Shown: in pieces, positions 1 through 8,631 of the stretch
Layout of the letters: each line of letters begins with the position of its first letter
Position numbering within the stretch: position 1 is the stretch's first letter
Assembly: GCA_964643885.1 (NCBI GenBank)
Contig: CAZXUI010000007.1
Location: 1 to 64,000, forward strand
DNA from: CAADGL01 sp964643885
GTDB taxonomy: Bacteria; Planctomycetota; Phycisphaerae; UBA1845; Fen-1342
Direction of reading: 5' to 3'
Length of the DNA stretch: 64,000 nt
Notes under the pieces: generated by a model
Told to the model about the DNA's origin: nothing
Databases searched by the model: none
The model's input: only the letters and a program-made list of their open reading frames with translations
Made by a program: the position numbers and the translations under genes

Positions 1-250
1 TCGAGTCGACGTACTCCTGCTCCTCCTTCTCCGGGTTCGTGTCGTCGAAGCGCAGGTTGCAAGTCCCGCCGTACTGCTCGGCCAGTCCGAAGTTGAGCGT
101 GATGCTCTTGGCATGCCCGATGTGCAGGTAGCCGTTCGGCTCGGGCGGAAAACGGGTCGCCACCCGCCCGCCCCACCGCCCGGTGCGCTTGTCTTCCTCG
201 ATGATTTCGTGAATGAAGTGGCGCGCTGCGCTCGTCTCGTTCTCGGCCAT
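1..250 (-). CDS. glnS: Glutaminyl-tRNA synthetase, N-terminal part (runs off the window)
   Basis: This is the first 83 codons of glutaminyl-tRNA synthetase, a class I synthetase that charges tRNA-Gln in the cytoplasm. Read on the minus strand from the ATG at 250, the protein begins MAENETSAARHF and continues with TRFPPEPNGYLHIGHAKS, which contains the class I HIGH signature, and then NLRFDDTNPEKEEQEY, all diagnostic of GlnRS (the closely related GluRS lacks the N-terminal FIHEIIEEDKRTG-type stretch). The rest of the gene lies beyond position 1. Presence of a true GlnRS suggests direct Gln-tRNA charging in this organism. Identification is secure; only the 3' extent is unknown. Confidence 0.95.
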   Translation of the reverse strand, partial: MAENETSAARHFIHEIIEEDKRTGRWGGRVATRFPPEPNGYLHIGHAKSITLNFGLAEQYGGTCNLRFDDTNPEKEEQEYVDS

Positions 251-413
251 CTGCGTGGACCCGTCGTTGTCTTCGCCTGCCGCCGGCCCGCTCGCCTTCG
301 GCCGGCCACCCGGCCGGAAGACCGCGCGGGCGTCGGCCGCACCGGCAGTGCAAACCGGGGATTGTACGTCCCGCCCGGCCGGCGGGATACGCCCCGCCCG
401 CAGCCTTCGGGTG
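251..413. other. Non-coding stretch upstream of glnS
   Basis: Upstream region of the minus-strand glnS gene. I see no convincing coding sequence or clear sigma-70 promoter. The following 400 bases hold hairpin repeats, a dispersed repeat and an insertion, described separately. Confidence 0.4.
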
Positions 414-484
414 GTACGGGCGTCCTCGCCCGTACTTGCTCTCGTGCGCCACATCCCTCGGGGAGCGCGGGCGTCCTCGCCCGC
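414..484. repeat. Two short hairpin repeats of the GTACGGGCG family
   Basis: Positions 414-435 hold arms GTACGGGCG and CGCCCGTAC around a TCCT loop, preceded by GGTG. Positions 467-484 hold a shorter relative, GCGGGCG and CGCCCGC, with the same TCCT loop. The same hairpin, usually with a TCT loop, recurs near 8.5, 12.9, 20.97 and 50.5 kb, so this is one copy of a dispersed family and not a gene-specific terminator. Confidence 0.75.
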
Positions 485-494
485 AGCCTGAGCC

Positions 495-765
495 GAGCCG
501 CGACCGTGACAGGCTGTCGAAAAAGTCGCGCCGGCGTTTTTCGACAGCCCATCGATCGCCTGGCGTCGCGTCTCACCCCCAGGGTCCGATGGGTAAACTC
601 GCTGTTCGAGCAGCGCGCGAGCGAGTATTTCGACAGCCTGGTGAGGGAGCGGGCGAGGGGTGCAGAACTTCCCCGCGAACGCGCCGGATGACATTCACCT
701 ATCTTCTGTGCTGATTAGATACATTCAGATGTGTGCGCCCCGGGCCAGCCCGCCCCCGCGTTCCG
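495..765 (+). repeat. Dispersed 167-bp-type repeat, copy C, interrupted by an insertion
   Basis: The copy starts with GAGCCGCGACCGTGA (495-509), is split by the 131-bp insertion at 510-640, and resumes with GTGAGGGAGCGGGC at 641. The conserved core follows at 675-700 (GCGAACGCGCC, then GACATTCACCT), and then the GTGTGCGCCCCGG stretch near 732. The right-hand inverted end found in copies at 12975-13141 and 22932-23097 is not recognisable here. The 3' limit is therefore approximate. Confidence 0.7.
510..640. mobile_element. 131-bp MITE-like insertion with inverted ends and 4-bp target duplication
   Basis: The element begins CAGGCTGTCGAAA and ends with the exact reverse complement, TTTCGACAGCCTG, giving 13-bp perfect terminal inverted repeats. 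It is flanked by GTGA on both sides (506-509 and 641-644). Removing it and one GTGA restores the uninterrupted sequence seen in other copies of the surrounding repeat, so the insertion event can be read directly. A further inverted copy of the end, TTTTTCGACAGCC, lies inside at 537-549 and can pair with the left end as a hairpin. It encodes no protein, so mobilisation would need a transposase elsewhere. The parent insertion sequence family is not identified. Confidence 0.8.
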
Positions 766-814
766 GCGCGCGCCGTGGGTCATGCAACCATCGCAACCCG
801 CCGCAGCCCCCCCC

Positions 815-1783
815 CTACGCCGCCACGCGCCGCCGCGTCAACCGCAGCGCACCCGCGACGCCGCCCGCCGCCACCAGCACCAGCGCCGTCGGCTCCGGCA
901 CCGTGCCCGCGTTTCGTCCCGCATCCACCGCCCCCTCGACCGCCGCCAGATCCACCGGCGGACCAACCAGCCCCACCTGCGACGGACCCGCCGTCCGCTC
1001 GGCCGCCGTCAGTTGCAGACCGGCCACGTCGCCGAGCTGCGCCTCGAACTGCTCGCGAATCGCATCCGTCACACGATCGATGCCCGAGTTCGGAAACGTC
1101 TGCTCCAGGAAGTCCGTATCCGCCCCTAACCCCGCCAGAACCGCCGCCAGCCCGTCCACGAAGATATTCCCGCGGACGTTGATCGGCCCGATGTCGAAGT
1201 TCGTATTCCGCTCTCCCTCGACGCCCAGCCCGGTGAACTGAATCTGGCTCTCGTCGTTCGAAACATCGAGATTGAACGTGTAGAAACCGAACCGGTTGAT
1301 CTCCAGCGACTGCGTCAGGTCGAACGTCCCGCTGACCGTCACGTCCTGCGCCCCGCTCTTGCCGCGAATCGTGTAATCCAGCCCCGTCGCCGAGCTCGAA
1401 AGATTCCCCACCAGGAACCGCCGCCCCGTGTACGACGCCGTCGACGAGATCGGCCCGCTCAACTCCAGCTCCCACTGGCCGAAGTCGAAAACCTCAGGCC
1501 GCCCGCTCACGTCGTTACCGAAATTCCGGTCGAACTCCAGCCGGTACCCGCGGCCGAAGCTGTTCGGCTGCACCCGCAGCCGCCCGAAGCGCTGCCCGTT
1601 CTGGAACCCGCCGCCGTTCACCGGGTTCAGCGGCGCACCGCTCGGCGTCGAGAGAATCTCCAGTCCGCGATAGAAATCAGTAAACAGTCCGGCCGAAGCG
1701 GGCAGAGCCGTCAGGCCGCACAGCAGCAGCGATGTGGCGATTCGAGCGCGGGACAAGGGTCGATCCTCCGCGGGGGGTCGCAT
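815..1783 (-). CDS. PEP-CTERM exported protein
   Basis: A 322-residue secreted protein of unknown function that carries a sorting tag for the exosortase/archaeosortase system. An N-terminal signal peptide is visible (IATSLLLCGLTALPASA), followed by a beta-rich middle with no family I recognise. The C-terminus has the three-part PEP-CTERM tag: VPEP at about residue 295, a hydrophobic stretch TALVLVAAGGVAGAL, and a final basic cluster LTRRRVAA. The ATG at 1783 is used because it precedes the signal peptide closely. Such proteins are cleaved at the tag and released or attached to the cell surface. The gene is transcribed toward glnS but 564 bases of repeat-bearing DNA lie between them, so it is probably monocistronic. 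The PEP-CTERM call is firm; the biological role is not. Confidence 0.85.
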   Translation of the reverse strand: MRPPAEDRPLSRARIATSLLLCGLTALPASAGLFTDFYRGLEILSTPSGAPLNPVNGGGFQNGQRFGRLRVQPNSFGRGYRLEFDRNFGNDVSGRPEVFDFGQWELELSGPISSTASYTGRRFLVGNLSSSATGLDYTIRGKSGAQDVTVSGTFDLTQSLEINRFGFYTFNLDVSNDESQIQFTGLGVEGERNTNFDIGPINVRGNIFVDGLAAVLAGLGADTDFLEQTFPNSGIDRVTDAIREQFEAQLGDVAGLQLTAAERTAGPSQVGLVGPPVDLAAVEGAVDAGRNAGTVPEPTALVLVAAGGVAGALRLTRRRVAA

Positions 1784-2161
1784 CCGCTCCGTTCCAGATT
1801 CTCAGCTTAGACAAGCCGCTCCGCCGAATCAAGCAGCGGCAGGTTCAGTGGTCTTATCGGAGTACGGCCGGGACCACTTCAACGTTCGCCCGACCCCACG
1901 ATTCACGCAAATTTCGCGTGCATTCTCGGCGAATCCACCCCGGAGCAATTCTCGGTCCTTGCTTGCATCAGTATGATAGGGTGCGAGCGTGCAGATGCCG
2001 GCCTCGAGTGCCGTGCCGAGCGCCGCGCGGTGCGACGTTTTCCAACGTCGCATACCGTTGCCGGGTCTGCATTCTGGCCGGACGGCCGTGCGTCTTGCCG
2101 CCGGGCCCTGAATCGAAATCTTCCGACCGCCGCCTGCCGGCGGTCTCGCGGGTTGGCAAGT
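1784..2161. other. Divergent intergenic region, no gene seen
   Basis: The region separates the minus-strand PEP-CTERM gene from the plus-strand HEAT-repeat gene. Open reading frames cross it but have no signal peptide, family resemblance or ribosome binding site in their upstream parts. It should hold the promoters of both flanking genes, but I could not pick out a convincing -35/-10 pair. Confidence 0.4.
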
Positions 2162-4486
2162 GTGACGTGCAACAGGTGCCCATTCTGGGTCCAAGTGCTG
2201 GCCGGGAGCGCGCTCGCTCTCGCCATCTCCCTGCCTGCATTTTGTGCGCAGCAGACCCCAAGTGCCCCGGCCTCCGCCCCCGCAACCGCCCCCACAACCG
2301 CCCCCGCGCCCGCCGCCCTCTCCACTGAGGACGAGCGCCGCCTCAACGAGCTGATCACCCTGATCGAAGGCCCCAACTCGCCCCAGGCCCGCCGCACCGG
2401 CGCCCGGGAACTGCTGCGGCAGAACTGGCCGGAGACGCCCCGCCGCCTCGCCGCCGTCCTGACCAACCCCAACAACCGCCCCGCGAAAATCGCCGTCGCC
2501 CTGGCACTCTCCGACCTGCCCGAGTCACTCGATCCGGTCTACATCGCGCCCCTCCTGGCGATGCTCGCAGATTCCGACGCCGAGGTCCGCACCGCTGCCG
2601 CCGCCGCCCTGGCGCTTTATCGCGACGGAGGCGTGATCGAGCAGCTCAGAGCCATCCTGCTCGACGGCAATCGTGCCCAAGCCGTAAGGCTCGCCGCCAT
2701 CGACGCCCTCGGCCGCATGATCCACCGCGGAGCGATGGGGGCCCTCGTCGACGCCCTCGAGGACCCCCAACCCGCCGTCAGCCTCGCCGCCCTCACCGCC
2801 ATCGAGCGCACCACCGGCATGGAGTTCCGCGGCGACCCCGGCACCGCCCGGCGTTGGTGGAATGAAACCCGCGACCTGTCGCCCGAGGACTGGCAGCGGG
2901 TCCAGATCGAGCGGCTCGTCAGAGCCCAGCGCGGACTCGCGCAGCGCCTGGCCGAGATGGAGCAGCGGCTCCACGTCGCCCTGCGCGACAACTTCTTCCG
3001 AACGCCCGACCCCGACCGCCCCGCGCTGCTTTCGACCTACCTGACCGACCCAATGCCGGCCGTCCGCCTGCTGGGGCTCGATCTCGTCCGAACCCTGCTG
3101 GCCGAAGGAAAGCCCGTCGCCGAGGAGGTCGTCGCACGCGTCCGCGACCAGCTCGCAGCCAGCGAGTCCGAAATCCGCGTCGCCGCCGTCCGCACGCTCG
3201 CCGGCCTCCGAAACGGAACCGACGCCGCCCGCCTGCTGGCAATGCTCGCCCAGGAGCAGCACCCCCAGGTCCGCCTGGCCGTGGTCAACGCCTTGGGATA
3301 CGTCGGCGCCGCCGAGAGCGCCTCGTCCCTCACCACGCTGCTCTCCGACTCCGACCCCGCGACCCAGGTCGAAGCCGTCATCGCGCTCGGCCGACTCGCT
3401 GAGCGCGGCGTGCTAGACGCGGCCACGCGCGAAACCGTCGGCTCCGCCCTGCTCGCCCGCTACCAATCCCTCGCCCGCGACGCCGGCCCCATCCGCGAGC
3501 AGCTCGTCCGCGCCCTCAGCCGACTGGCCGACCCGCGCTTCGGCTCGCTGCTGCTTTCCGCCCTCGACGCCGGCGAGCCATCCGGCATACGCCAGGCCGC
3601 CGCCCGCGGGCTGGCAATCCTCGCCGACACGCAAGCCAACCCGCCGACCACGCAGCCTACGACAGCCGCCTCCCGGCCCGCGCCTCAGTCTCAGCCACAA
3701 ACCCTGAGGCCGGACGCCATCGCCGACGCACTGGCCGGCGTCGCCGGCGACGCCGACCTGGGCGTTCGCAAACCCGCCACCGAGGCCCTCGCGCAGATCG
3801 CCAGCCGCGAGCCGCACCTGCAAGCGCTCTGGGCACGCATCAACGTCGCCCAGGAACCCGACGAGTCGCTGCGCGAGACCGCCTGGCGCGGGGCCGTCCG
3901 CTATCTCTCCGGCCGAGGCGCTGATGAGATCGAGTCCTACGTGCAGCGTTTGCCCGACGACCCGCTCCGCAGCCAGCGAACGCTCGAGCTGCTGCGCCTG
4001 GCCGAGCGATTGCTCTCGGCCGACGCGGACCGCGCCCGCCGCGGCGCCGTCCGCGCCCGCATCGCCGAGCTCCGCGCAGCCGACGGCGCGCCGGCCGACG
4101 CGATCGCCGCCTACTCCGCCGCGCTCGAGGATTTCCGTTCGGCCGGCTCGCCGGAGCTTCCGCGCATCGCGGCCGAGCTGCTGCGCGTCGCGGTCTCGAA
4201 CGCGCTCTACACCGCCGACGTCGCCGCACTCTTTGCCAGCCAGCCGACCGATCTGGATGGGGAATCCCTCTGGTCCGCCATCCGCCCCGTGCTCGAGTCG
4301 ATGATCGATCCCGCCCGCGCCAATCAGGCCGTCGATGTGCTCACCGCCCTCAACGACACGCCGCCCGCCGCCCTCACGCCGCAGGCCAGGCAGGAACTCG
4401 CCCGCATGCTCGAGCGCGCCCGGAATCTCAACAACGGCACCGACGGCGGCGAAAGCAGCTCCGCCGATGGCGGTGGCGGCGACTGA
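2162..4486 (+). CDS. Exported HEAT-repeat protein
   Basis: A protein of about 774 residues built largely of HEAT-type alpha-helical repeats, a scaffold for protein-protein contacts. The chosen GTG start at 2162 puts a clear signal peptide at the N-terminus (VQVLAGSALALAISLPAFCA), followed by an Ala/Pro/Thr linker and then repeated helices such as VRTAAAAALAL, VRLAAIDALGRM and IRVAAVRTLAGL up to roughly residue 560. A second Thr/Pro/Ala linker near residue 505 and a C-terminal helical segment resembling TPR-like repeats follow. The open frame continues upstream to 1973, but that part looks non-coding. The gene converges with the ECF sigma gene, ending 21 bases from it. No enzyme motif is visible; a periplasmic or membrane-associated scaffold is the likely role. 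Confidence 0.8.
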   Translation: MTCNRCPFWVQVLAGSALALAISLPAFCAQQTPSAPASAPATAPTTAPAPAALSTEDERRLNELITLIEGPNSPQARRTGARELLRQNWPETPRRLAAVLTNPNNRPAKIAVALALSDLPESLDPVYIAPLLAMLADSDAEVRTAAAAALALYRDGGVIEQLRAILLDGNRAQAVRLAAIDALGRMIHRGAMGALVDALEDPQPAVSLAALTAIERTTGMEFRGDPGTARRWWNETRDLSPEDWQRVQIERLVRAQRGLAQRLAEMEQRLHVALRDNFFRTPDPDRPALLSTYLTDPMPAVRLLGLDLVRTLLAEGKPVAEEVVARVRDQLAASESEIRVAAVRTLAGLRNGTDAARLLAMLAQEQHPQVRLAVVNALGYVGAAESASSLTTLLSDSDPATQVEAVIALGRLAERGVLDAATRETVGSALLARYQSLARDAGPIREQLVRALSRLADPRFGSLLLSALDAGEPSGIRQAAARGLAILADTQANPPTTQPTTAASRPAPQSQPQTLRPDAIADALAGVAGDADLGVRKPATEALAQIASREPHLQALWARINVAQEPDESLRETAWRGAVRYLSGRGADEIESYVQRLPDDPLRSQRTLELLRLAERLLSADADRARRGAVRARIAELRAADGAPADAIAAYSAALEDFRSAGSPELPRIAAELLRVAVSNALYTADVAALFASQPTDLDGESLWSAIRPVLESMIDPARANQAVDVLTALNDTPPAALTPQARQELARMLERARNLNNGTDGGESSSADGGGGD

Positions 4487-4507
4487 GACCGCATCGCGCC
4501 GACTGCT

Positions 4508-5413
4508 CTATCCACCCGCCTCCGGCGCCCGCGACAGGAACCCCACGCTCGACGCGAAGCACCGCTCCAGCAGCCGCTGTCGCGCCTGCTCGTCGCGCTG
4601 ATCTTCCGACCGCAGATCCTCCAGGTTCGCGTTGCAGCGGTCGCAGTCGGCCGTGTTGACATGAAATTCGACGTAGGTGTTCCACTCCTCGTCGAGCACG
4701 CCCAGCAGATGACGCCCCAGCGTCGAGCGCTTCAGACACGAGATGCCTTCCTCGCGCCAGATGCGCGCCACCGTGCTGTCCCGCGCCAGGTCCGTCTCGC
4801 TCCACTGCCGCTCCGCCAGGCTCGCCCGCGTCAGCTCGCGCCACCGCTCGAGCACGCGGAACTTCACCCCCGCCACGGCCGTCTCGCTCATCCCCAGGTC
4901 GGCCGCGACCTCCTTGTTGCGCATCCCCAGCACGACCAGCATTTCGACGATGATCAATTCCTGGAACCGCCGCTGCCCCTGGCACTGCTCGGCGTACTGC
5001 CGCAGGCAGTGCACCAGCGCCCGCCGCTGCTCGGCCCGCTCCTCCTCGTCCTGAAGCTGCGTGCTGGGCGTGTCGCGCGTCAGCCAGGCCTGCGGCGCTT
5101 CGTCCAGCTCGAGCGCCTCCAGGCTCTGCCGCTGCTTGCGGCCCGTCCTGCGAAAATGATCGTGCAGCTTGTTCCGCAGAATCGCGAACAGGTAGGTCTC
5201 CAGCGAGCGCTCCCGGTCGTACGTCGGCAGGCTCCGCAGCAGGCCGAGGAACGTCTCCTGCACGATGTCCTCCGCGTCGCTCGGCTGCGCCAGCATCCGC
5301 CGGGCGAAGCTCAGCAGCCGCCCCTCGTAGCGTTCGATCACGTCGCGCCAGGCGGATTGATCCCCGTCGCGGACGGCATCGATCAGATAGATATCCGCAT
5401 CGTCCAGCGGCAT
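4508..5413 (-). CDS. ECF sigma factor with C-terminal Cys/His extension
   Basis: A 301-residue extracytoplasmic-function RNA polymerase sigma factor. Region 2 is clear (YEGRLLSFARRMLAQPSDAEDIVQETFLGLL, residues 29-59, here quoted in two halves: YEGRLLSFARRML and SDAEDIVQETFLGLL), and region 4 has the helix-turn-helix NKEVAADLGMSETAVAGVKF at about 166-185. After region 4 there is an unusual tail of about 100 residues with H251, C257 and C260 (HVNTADCDRC), which resembles the metal-binding site of zinc-containing anti-sigma domains. The ATG at 5413 was chosen because the upstream part of the frame is low-complexity Arg-rich sequence. No separate anti-sigma gene is adjacent, so the tail may provide built-in control. 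The sigma assignment is firm; the role of the tail is inference. Confidence 0.85.
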   Translation of the reverse strand: MPLDDADIYLIDAVRDGDQSAWRDVIERYEGRLLSFARRMLAQPSDAEDIVQETFLGLLRSLPTYDRERSLETYLFAILRNKLHDHFRRTGRKQRQSLEALELDEAPQAWLTRDTPSTQLQDEEERAEQRRALVHCLRQYAEQCQGQRRFQELIIVEMLVVLGMRNKEVAADLGMSETAVAGVKFRVLERWRELTRASLAERQWSETDLARDSTVARIWREEGISCLKRSTLGRHLLGVLDEEWNTYVEFHVNTADCDRCNANLEDLRSEDQRDEQARQRLLERCFASSVGFLSRAPEAGG

Positions 5414-5914
5414 CGCCGGCTCCCTGCAAGCCACACCCAGCATACCGGGCCGGCCGGAAAACCGCACCCGCACGGAGAGCATCCGCAGCGCGGCGGGCGA
5501 CACCGGCCGGCGCAGCCTGCCCGCGCAGGTCCGGGAGCTTCCAAAAGGTGCGCCGGCGCACGCACGATTCGGCGCACGCCTGTCCTTATCAGCTCGGATG
5601 CGTCGAGTGGCGGAACTGCGGCGGGGCAGGCATCCTCCGCCGCGGCCTGAGACGCGGCCAGGCGGCAAGCTTCTCAAAGAATCTCTAGTCACTCTCGGCG
5701 ACGATACTCAACCTGCGCCCGCGCCTTCCGCGCCCGGCAAATCGTCGCCCGCGAACCTGCGAACCCCCTCGGACACGACGCCGCTCGCGCACACATCCCC
5801 CTCCGAGCTGCGCCAACCGCACGGGAAACAGCCCAAGGCTATACTATTCTTCGCGGCCGGCATGAGGCCCGAGCCGCTTTCGAAACCCGCGAACCGCCCG
5901 ATCAGCCCGCAAGT
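5414..5914. other. Divergent intergenic region between sigma factor and rtcB
   Basis: About 500 bases without a convincing gene. A TATACT hexamer at 5840-5845 could be the -10 box of an rtcB promoter, but no good -35 box is visible at the right distance. Open frames here lack family features. Confidence 0.4.
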
Positions 5915-7309
5915 ATGAAGAAGCGAGAACTCGTCAAACTCGGAATCCCGCACGGCCCGGCGATGGAGGCCGCCAAGATCGCCGTCGAGCACGCCGACGC
6001 CGCCGGCCAGAACAAGCACGTCATCCGCACCACCCTGGCCGCGCTGGTCAAGGCCCCGGCCGGCTTCCTCTCCGACCCAATCTACGGCACCGTCGCCCAG
6101 CTCCTGGCCGACCCGCTGGCTGCCACCAGCGAAGAGCCCCTGCGCAGCGATCTGACCTACGCCGCCTGGGGCGAGGACATCGACGAGGCCGCCCACGACC
6201 AGATGCGAAACGCCTGCCGGCTGCCCGTTTCCGTCGCGGCCGCACTGATGCCCGATGCCCACGTGGGCTACGGCCTGCCGATCGGCGGCGTGCTCGCGAC
6301 CGACAACGCCGTCATTCCCTACGCCGTGGGCGTCGACATCGCCTGCCGCGTCAAGATGACCGTCTTCGATCTGCCGCCGGAGCAGCTCAGCGAAGACCCG
6401 CAGCGCTTCGAGCGCGTCCTGGAGCGCGAAACGCTCTTCGGCGTCGGGCAGGGCTGGCGCCGCGAGCGCCCCCGCCATCCGGTCATGGACGAGGACTGGC
6501 GCGTCACGCCGCTGACGGCTCAACTCAAGGACCTGGCCTGGTCGCAGCTCGGGACCAGCGGCAGCGGCAACCACTTCGTCGAATTCGGCGAAGCCGAAAT
6601 CCTCCAGCCCGTCGGGGGTCTCGCCCCCGGCCGCTACGTCGCCGTCGTTTCACACAGCGGCTCGCGCGGCCCCGGCAGCCGCGTGGCCAGCCACTACAGC
6701 GAGCTCGCCCGCCGGCTGCATCCGAACCTGCCGCGCGAGCTGAGCCATCTTGCCTGGCTGCCGCTGGATGGCGAGGGCGCCGAGTACTGGGCCGCGATGG
6801 AGCTGATGGGGCGCTACGCCTCGGCCAACCACGCCGTGATCCACGACAAGATCATCCGCGCCCTGCGCAGCCCGGTCCTGTTCCAGATCGAGAACCACCA
6901 CAACTTCGCCTGGAAGGAGCAGCACGCCGGCCGCGAGGTCATCGTCCACCGCAAGGGCGCCACGCCCGCCGGCCGGGGCGTGCTCGGCTATATCCCCGGC
7001 TCGATGGTCGCTCCCGGCTACCTGGTGGAGGGTCTGGGTGAGCCGCGCTCGCTCGATTCGGCCAGCCACGGCGCCGGCCGGCGCATGTCGCGCAAGAAAG
7101 CCCGCGAGACGATCCGCTGGAGCCACCTGCGCGAGTTCCTGAGCGAGCGGGGCGTGCGGTTACTCTCGGCGGGCCTGGACGAATCGCCGCACGCGTACAA
7201 GGACATCGAGTCGGTGATGGCGGCGCAGTCGTCGCTGGTCCGCCGGCTGGCGAAGTTCACGCCGCGCATCGTGAAGATGGCTCCCGAGGGCGAAAAGCCG
7301 GAAGACTAG
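5915..7309 (+). CDS. rtcB: RNA-splicing ligase RtcB
   Basis: RtcB joins RNA ends carrying 2',3'-cyclic phosphate or 3'-phosphate to 5'-OH ends using GTP and manganese, serving RNA repair in the cytoplasm. The 464-residue protein carries the family motifs in order: DAHVGYGLPIGGVLAT (about 114-129), GVDIACR with the metal-binding Asp141 and Cys144, GSGNHFVEFG (216-225), SHSGSRG (246-252), ENHHNFAWKE (326-335), HRKGATPAGRG (345-355), IPGSM, and SHGAGR with His385 at the position of the guanylylated histidine known from characterised homologues. An RBS is not strong. Leu416 is encoded by TTA at 7160-7162, a very rare codon in this GC-rich DNA. The gene is not next to archease or RtcA genes. Identification is secure. 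Confidence 0.95.
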   Translation: MKKRELVKLGIPHGPAMEAAKIAVEHADAAGQNKHVIRTTLAALVKAPAGFLSDPIYGTVAQLLADPLAATSEEPLRSDLTYAAWGEDIDEAAHDQMRNACRLPVSVAAALMPDAHVGYGLPIGGVLATDNAVIPYAVGVDIACRVKMTVFDLPPEQLSEDPQRFERVLERETLFGVGQGWRRERPRHPVMDEDWRVTPLTAQLKDLAWSQLGTSGSGNHFVEFGEAEILQPVGGLAPGRYVAVVSHSGSRGPGSRVASHYSELARRLHPNLPRELSHLAWLPLDGEGAEYWAAMELMGRYASANHAVIHDKIIRALRSPVLFQIENHHNFAWKEQHAGREVIVHRKGATPAGRGVLGYIPGSMVAPGYLVEGLGEPRSLDSASHGAGRRMSRKKARETIRWSHLREFLSERGVRLLSAGLDESPHAYKDIESVMAAQSSLVRRLAKFTPRIVKMAPEGEKPED

Positions 7310-7770
7310 CAGCGATCCGGGAACTCGCTCCGCCCAGAGTAGAGGTCGGGAGAAGGGTGGAATACTCGGGCGATTCGACCCTTCCCCAGCTCCACGCTGC
7401 CAGGGGGGTATGGGATCGCTTTCAGACCGGCCCGCGCGGCGGGTTGCTGAGCGGTCGGGATCGCGCTCAGGGACTTGCTGCCCGCTCCCGGCGGCATGGT
7501 GCCGCTTCTGGGACATGTGGCGTGGATATTGTCCGTCGTCAGTTCATTCGCTCCCGGTCTCGGTGAGGTGCGAGCCTCGACGGAATGGCGCGGGATCGCC
7601 GTCCCGTCTATCCTGGCGCGTCCGGTAGGCCCGTCTGCGGAAAACATTTGTACGCACTCCGCTGGGCGGGACCACCGCGACGAGTTTGCGGAACGCGATA
7701 AGCGACGTAGCGAGGCGGCCGAGCGGGAACAGCCCTGCCAGCGGCGTTCCCCGCGGTGGGAGACCATGAG
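7310..7770. other. Intergenic region, no gene supported
   Basis: About 460 bases after rtcB. Several short overlapping frames exist on both strands but none has a signal peptide, recognised family or good translation start. A GGTGGGAGA stretch just before 7771 can serve as ribosome binding site for the next gene. Confidence 0.4.
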
Positions 7771-8350
7771 ATGAGAATGGCGAGTGTTATCCTGGCGGCG
7801 CTGATGACCGCCATTGCCGGGGCCGAGCGCACGCTTCAGGACGGAATCATGACGCCCGACGGCCGGCGCCACGATCAGATTTTCGATTTCTACGAGATCA
7901 GCCGACAAATCAATCCCGATCCCGGCGAGAGGTTCGTGGCCGAGTGGGCCGTCCGCATTCTGGACGGATCTGAACCCCGCGACACAGCCATCGTGATTGC
8001 ACGCGATGAGCCCGCGGGCTACGTTGGCATAGAGTTGGCGCTGGACCATGTAAGCATCTCGCACGAACCAGGAATGATTCCTTTCGACTTGTCCCCGATG
8101 CGTTCAATGCGGTTCGAGTCGGACGACATGGAGTCCTACCGGCTGTATGTGGACAACAAGCTCATCCACTCCGGGAGCTTCTATACGGACACAATTCTGG
8201 ACGGATTCGTGAACTTCGGGGACGGTGCGCAAGTATTGTTGTCAGGTAGCGAGTGGGACTACTTCCGCTTCGGGACCATACCCGAACCGACGAGTCTGAC
8301 GTTATTCCCACTACTGGCGGCGACTTTCCGCAATCATCAAGCTTTCGTAG
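7771..8350 (+). pseudogene. Degenerate PEP-CTERM protein gene, 3' end lost
   Basis: The ATG at 7771 (alternatively 7777) opens a protein with a short signal peptide (MASVILAALMTAIAGA) and a beta-rich body typical of small PEP-CTERM proteins, with DYFRFGTIPEPTSLTL at the point where the sorting tag should begin. After IPEPTSLTL the sequence FPLLAATFRNHQAF follows; there is no continuous membrane helix and no terminal Arg cluster. The frame then stays open until TAA at 9937-9939, running antisense through korC and most of korB, which cannot be real coding sequence. A frameshift or deletion just after the PEP motif is the simplest reading; a shifted frame meets TAG at 8348-8350, used here as a nominal end. 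A TTA leucine codon occurs at 8302-8304. Function unknown. Confidence 0.6.
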
Positions 8351-8490
8351 GTAACGACCTCGGCGAGGACGGCTCTGTGATCGCGGACGAGATTACTGGA
8401 GCCGTATTCTTCGTCGGTGGCAGTCTACTAGATGGAATGAATGTGGGGGAATGCGATCAGGCCATCACGCACGCGCGCGGCTCGGTGCAT

Positions 8491-8580
8491 AGAACGGGCG
8501 AGACGCCCGTACCACCCGGCAGTCGGGGGCGAGACGCCCAGCCACCCCGGACGGAAACCGTCCGGGATACCACCCACAGT
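8491..8580 (-). repeat. Cluster of short hairpin repeats of the GTACGGGCG family
   Basis: Positions 8494-8510 form ACGGGCG/CGCCCGT around AGA, the reverse-strand version of the dispersed GGTGGTACGGGCGTCTCGCCC family. A second, shorter hairpin GGGCG/CGCCC around AGA is at 8528-8540, and a third pair CCGGACGG/CCGTCCGG lies around 8550-8571. The block sits between the decayed PEP-CTERM gene and the end of the kor operon. Confidence 0.65.
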
Positions 8581-8631
8581 CCGCGGGCAGGCGCGCAGGT
8601 CTGCTCGATCCATCGCCGCGCAGAGAACGAG

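Noticed and set aside
5840..5845. TATACT as rtcB promoter
   Set aside because: No recognisable -35 hexamer at 16-18 bases, so it is only mentioned as a possibility.
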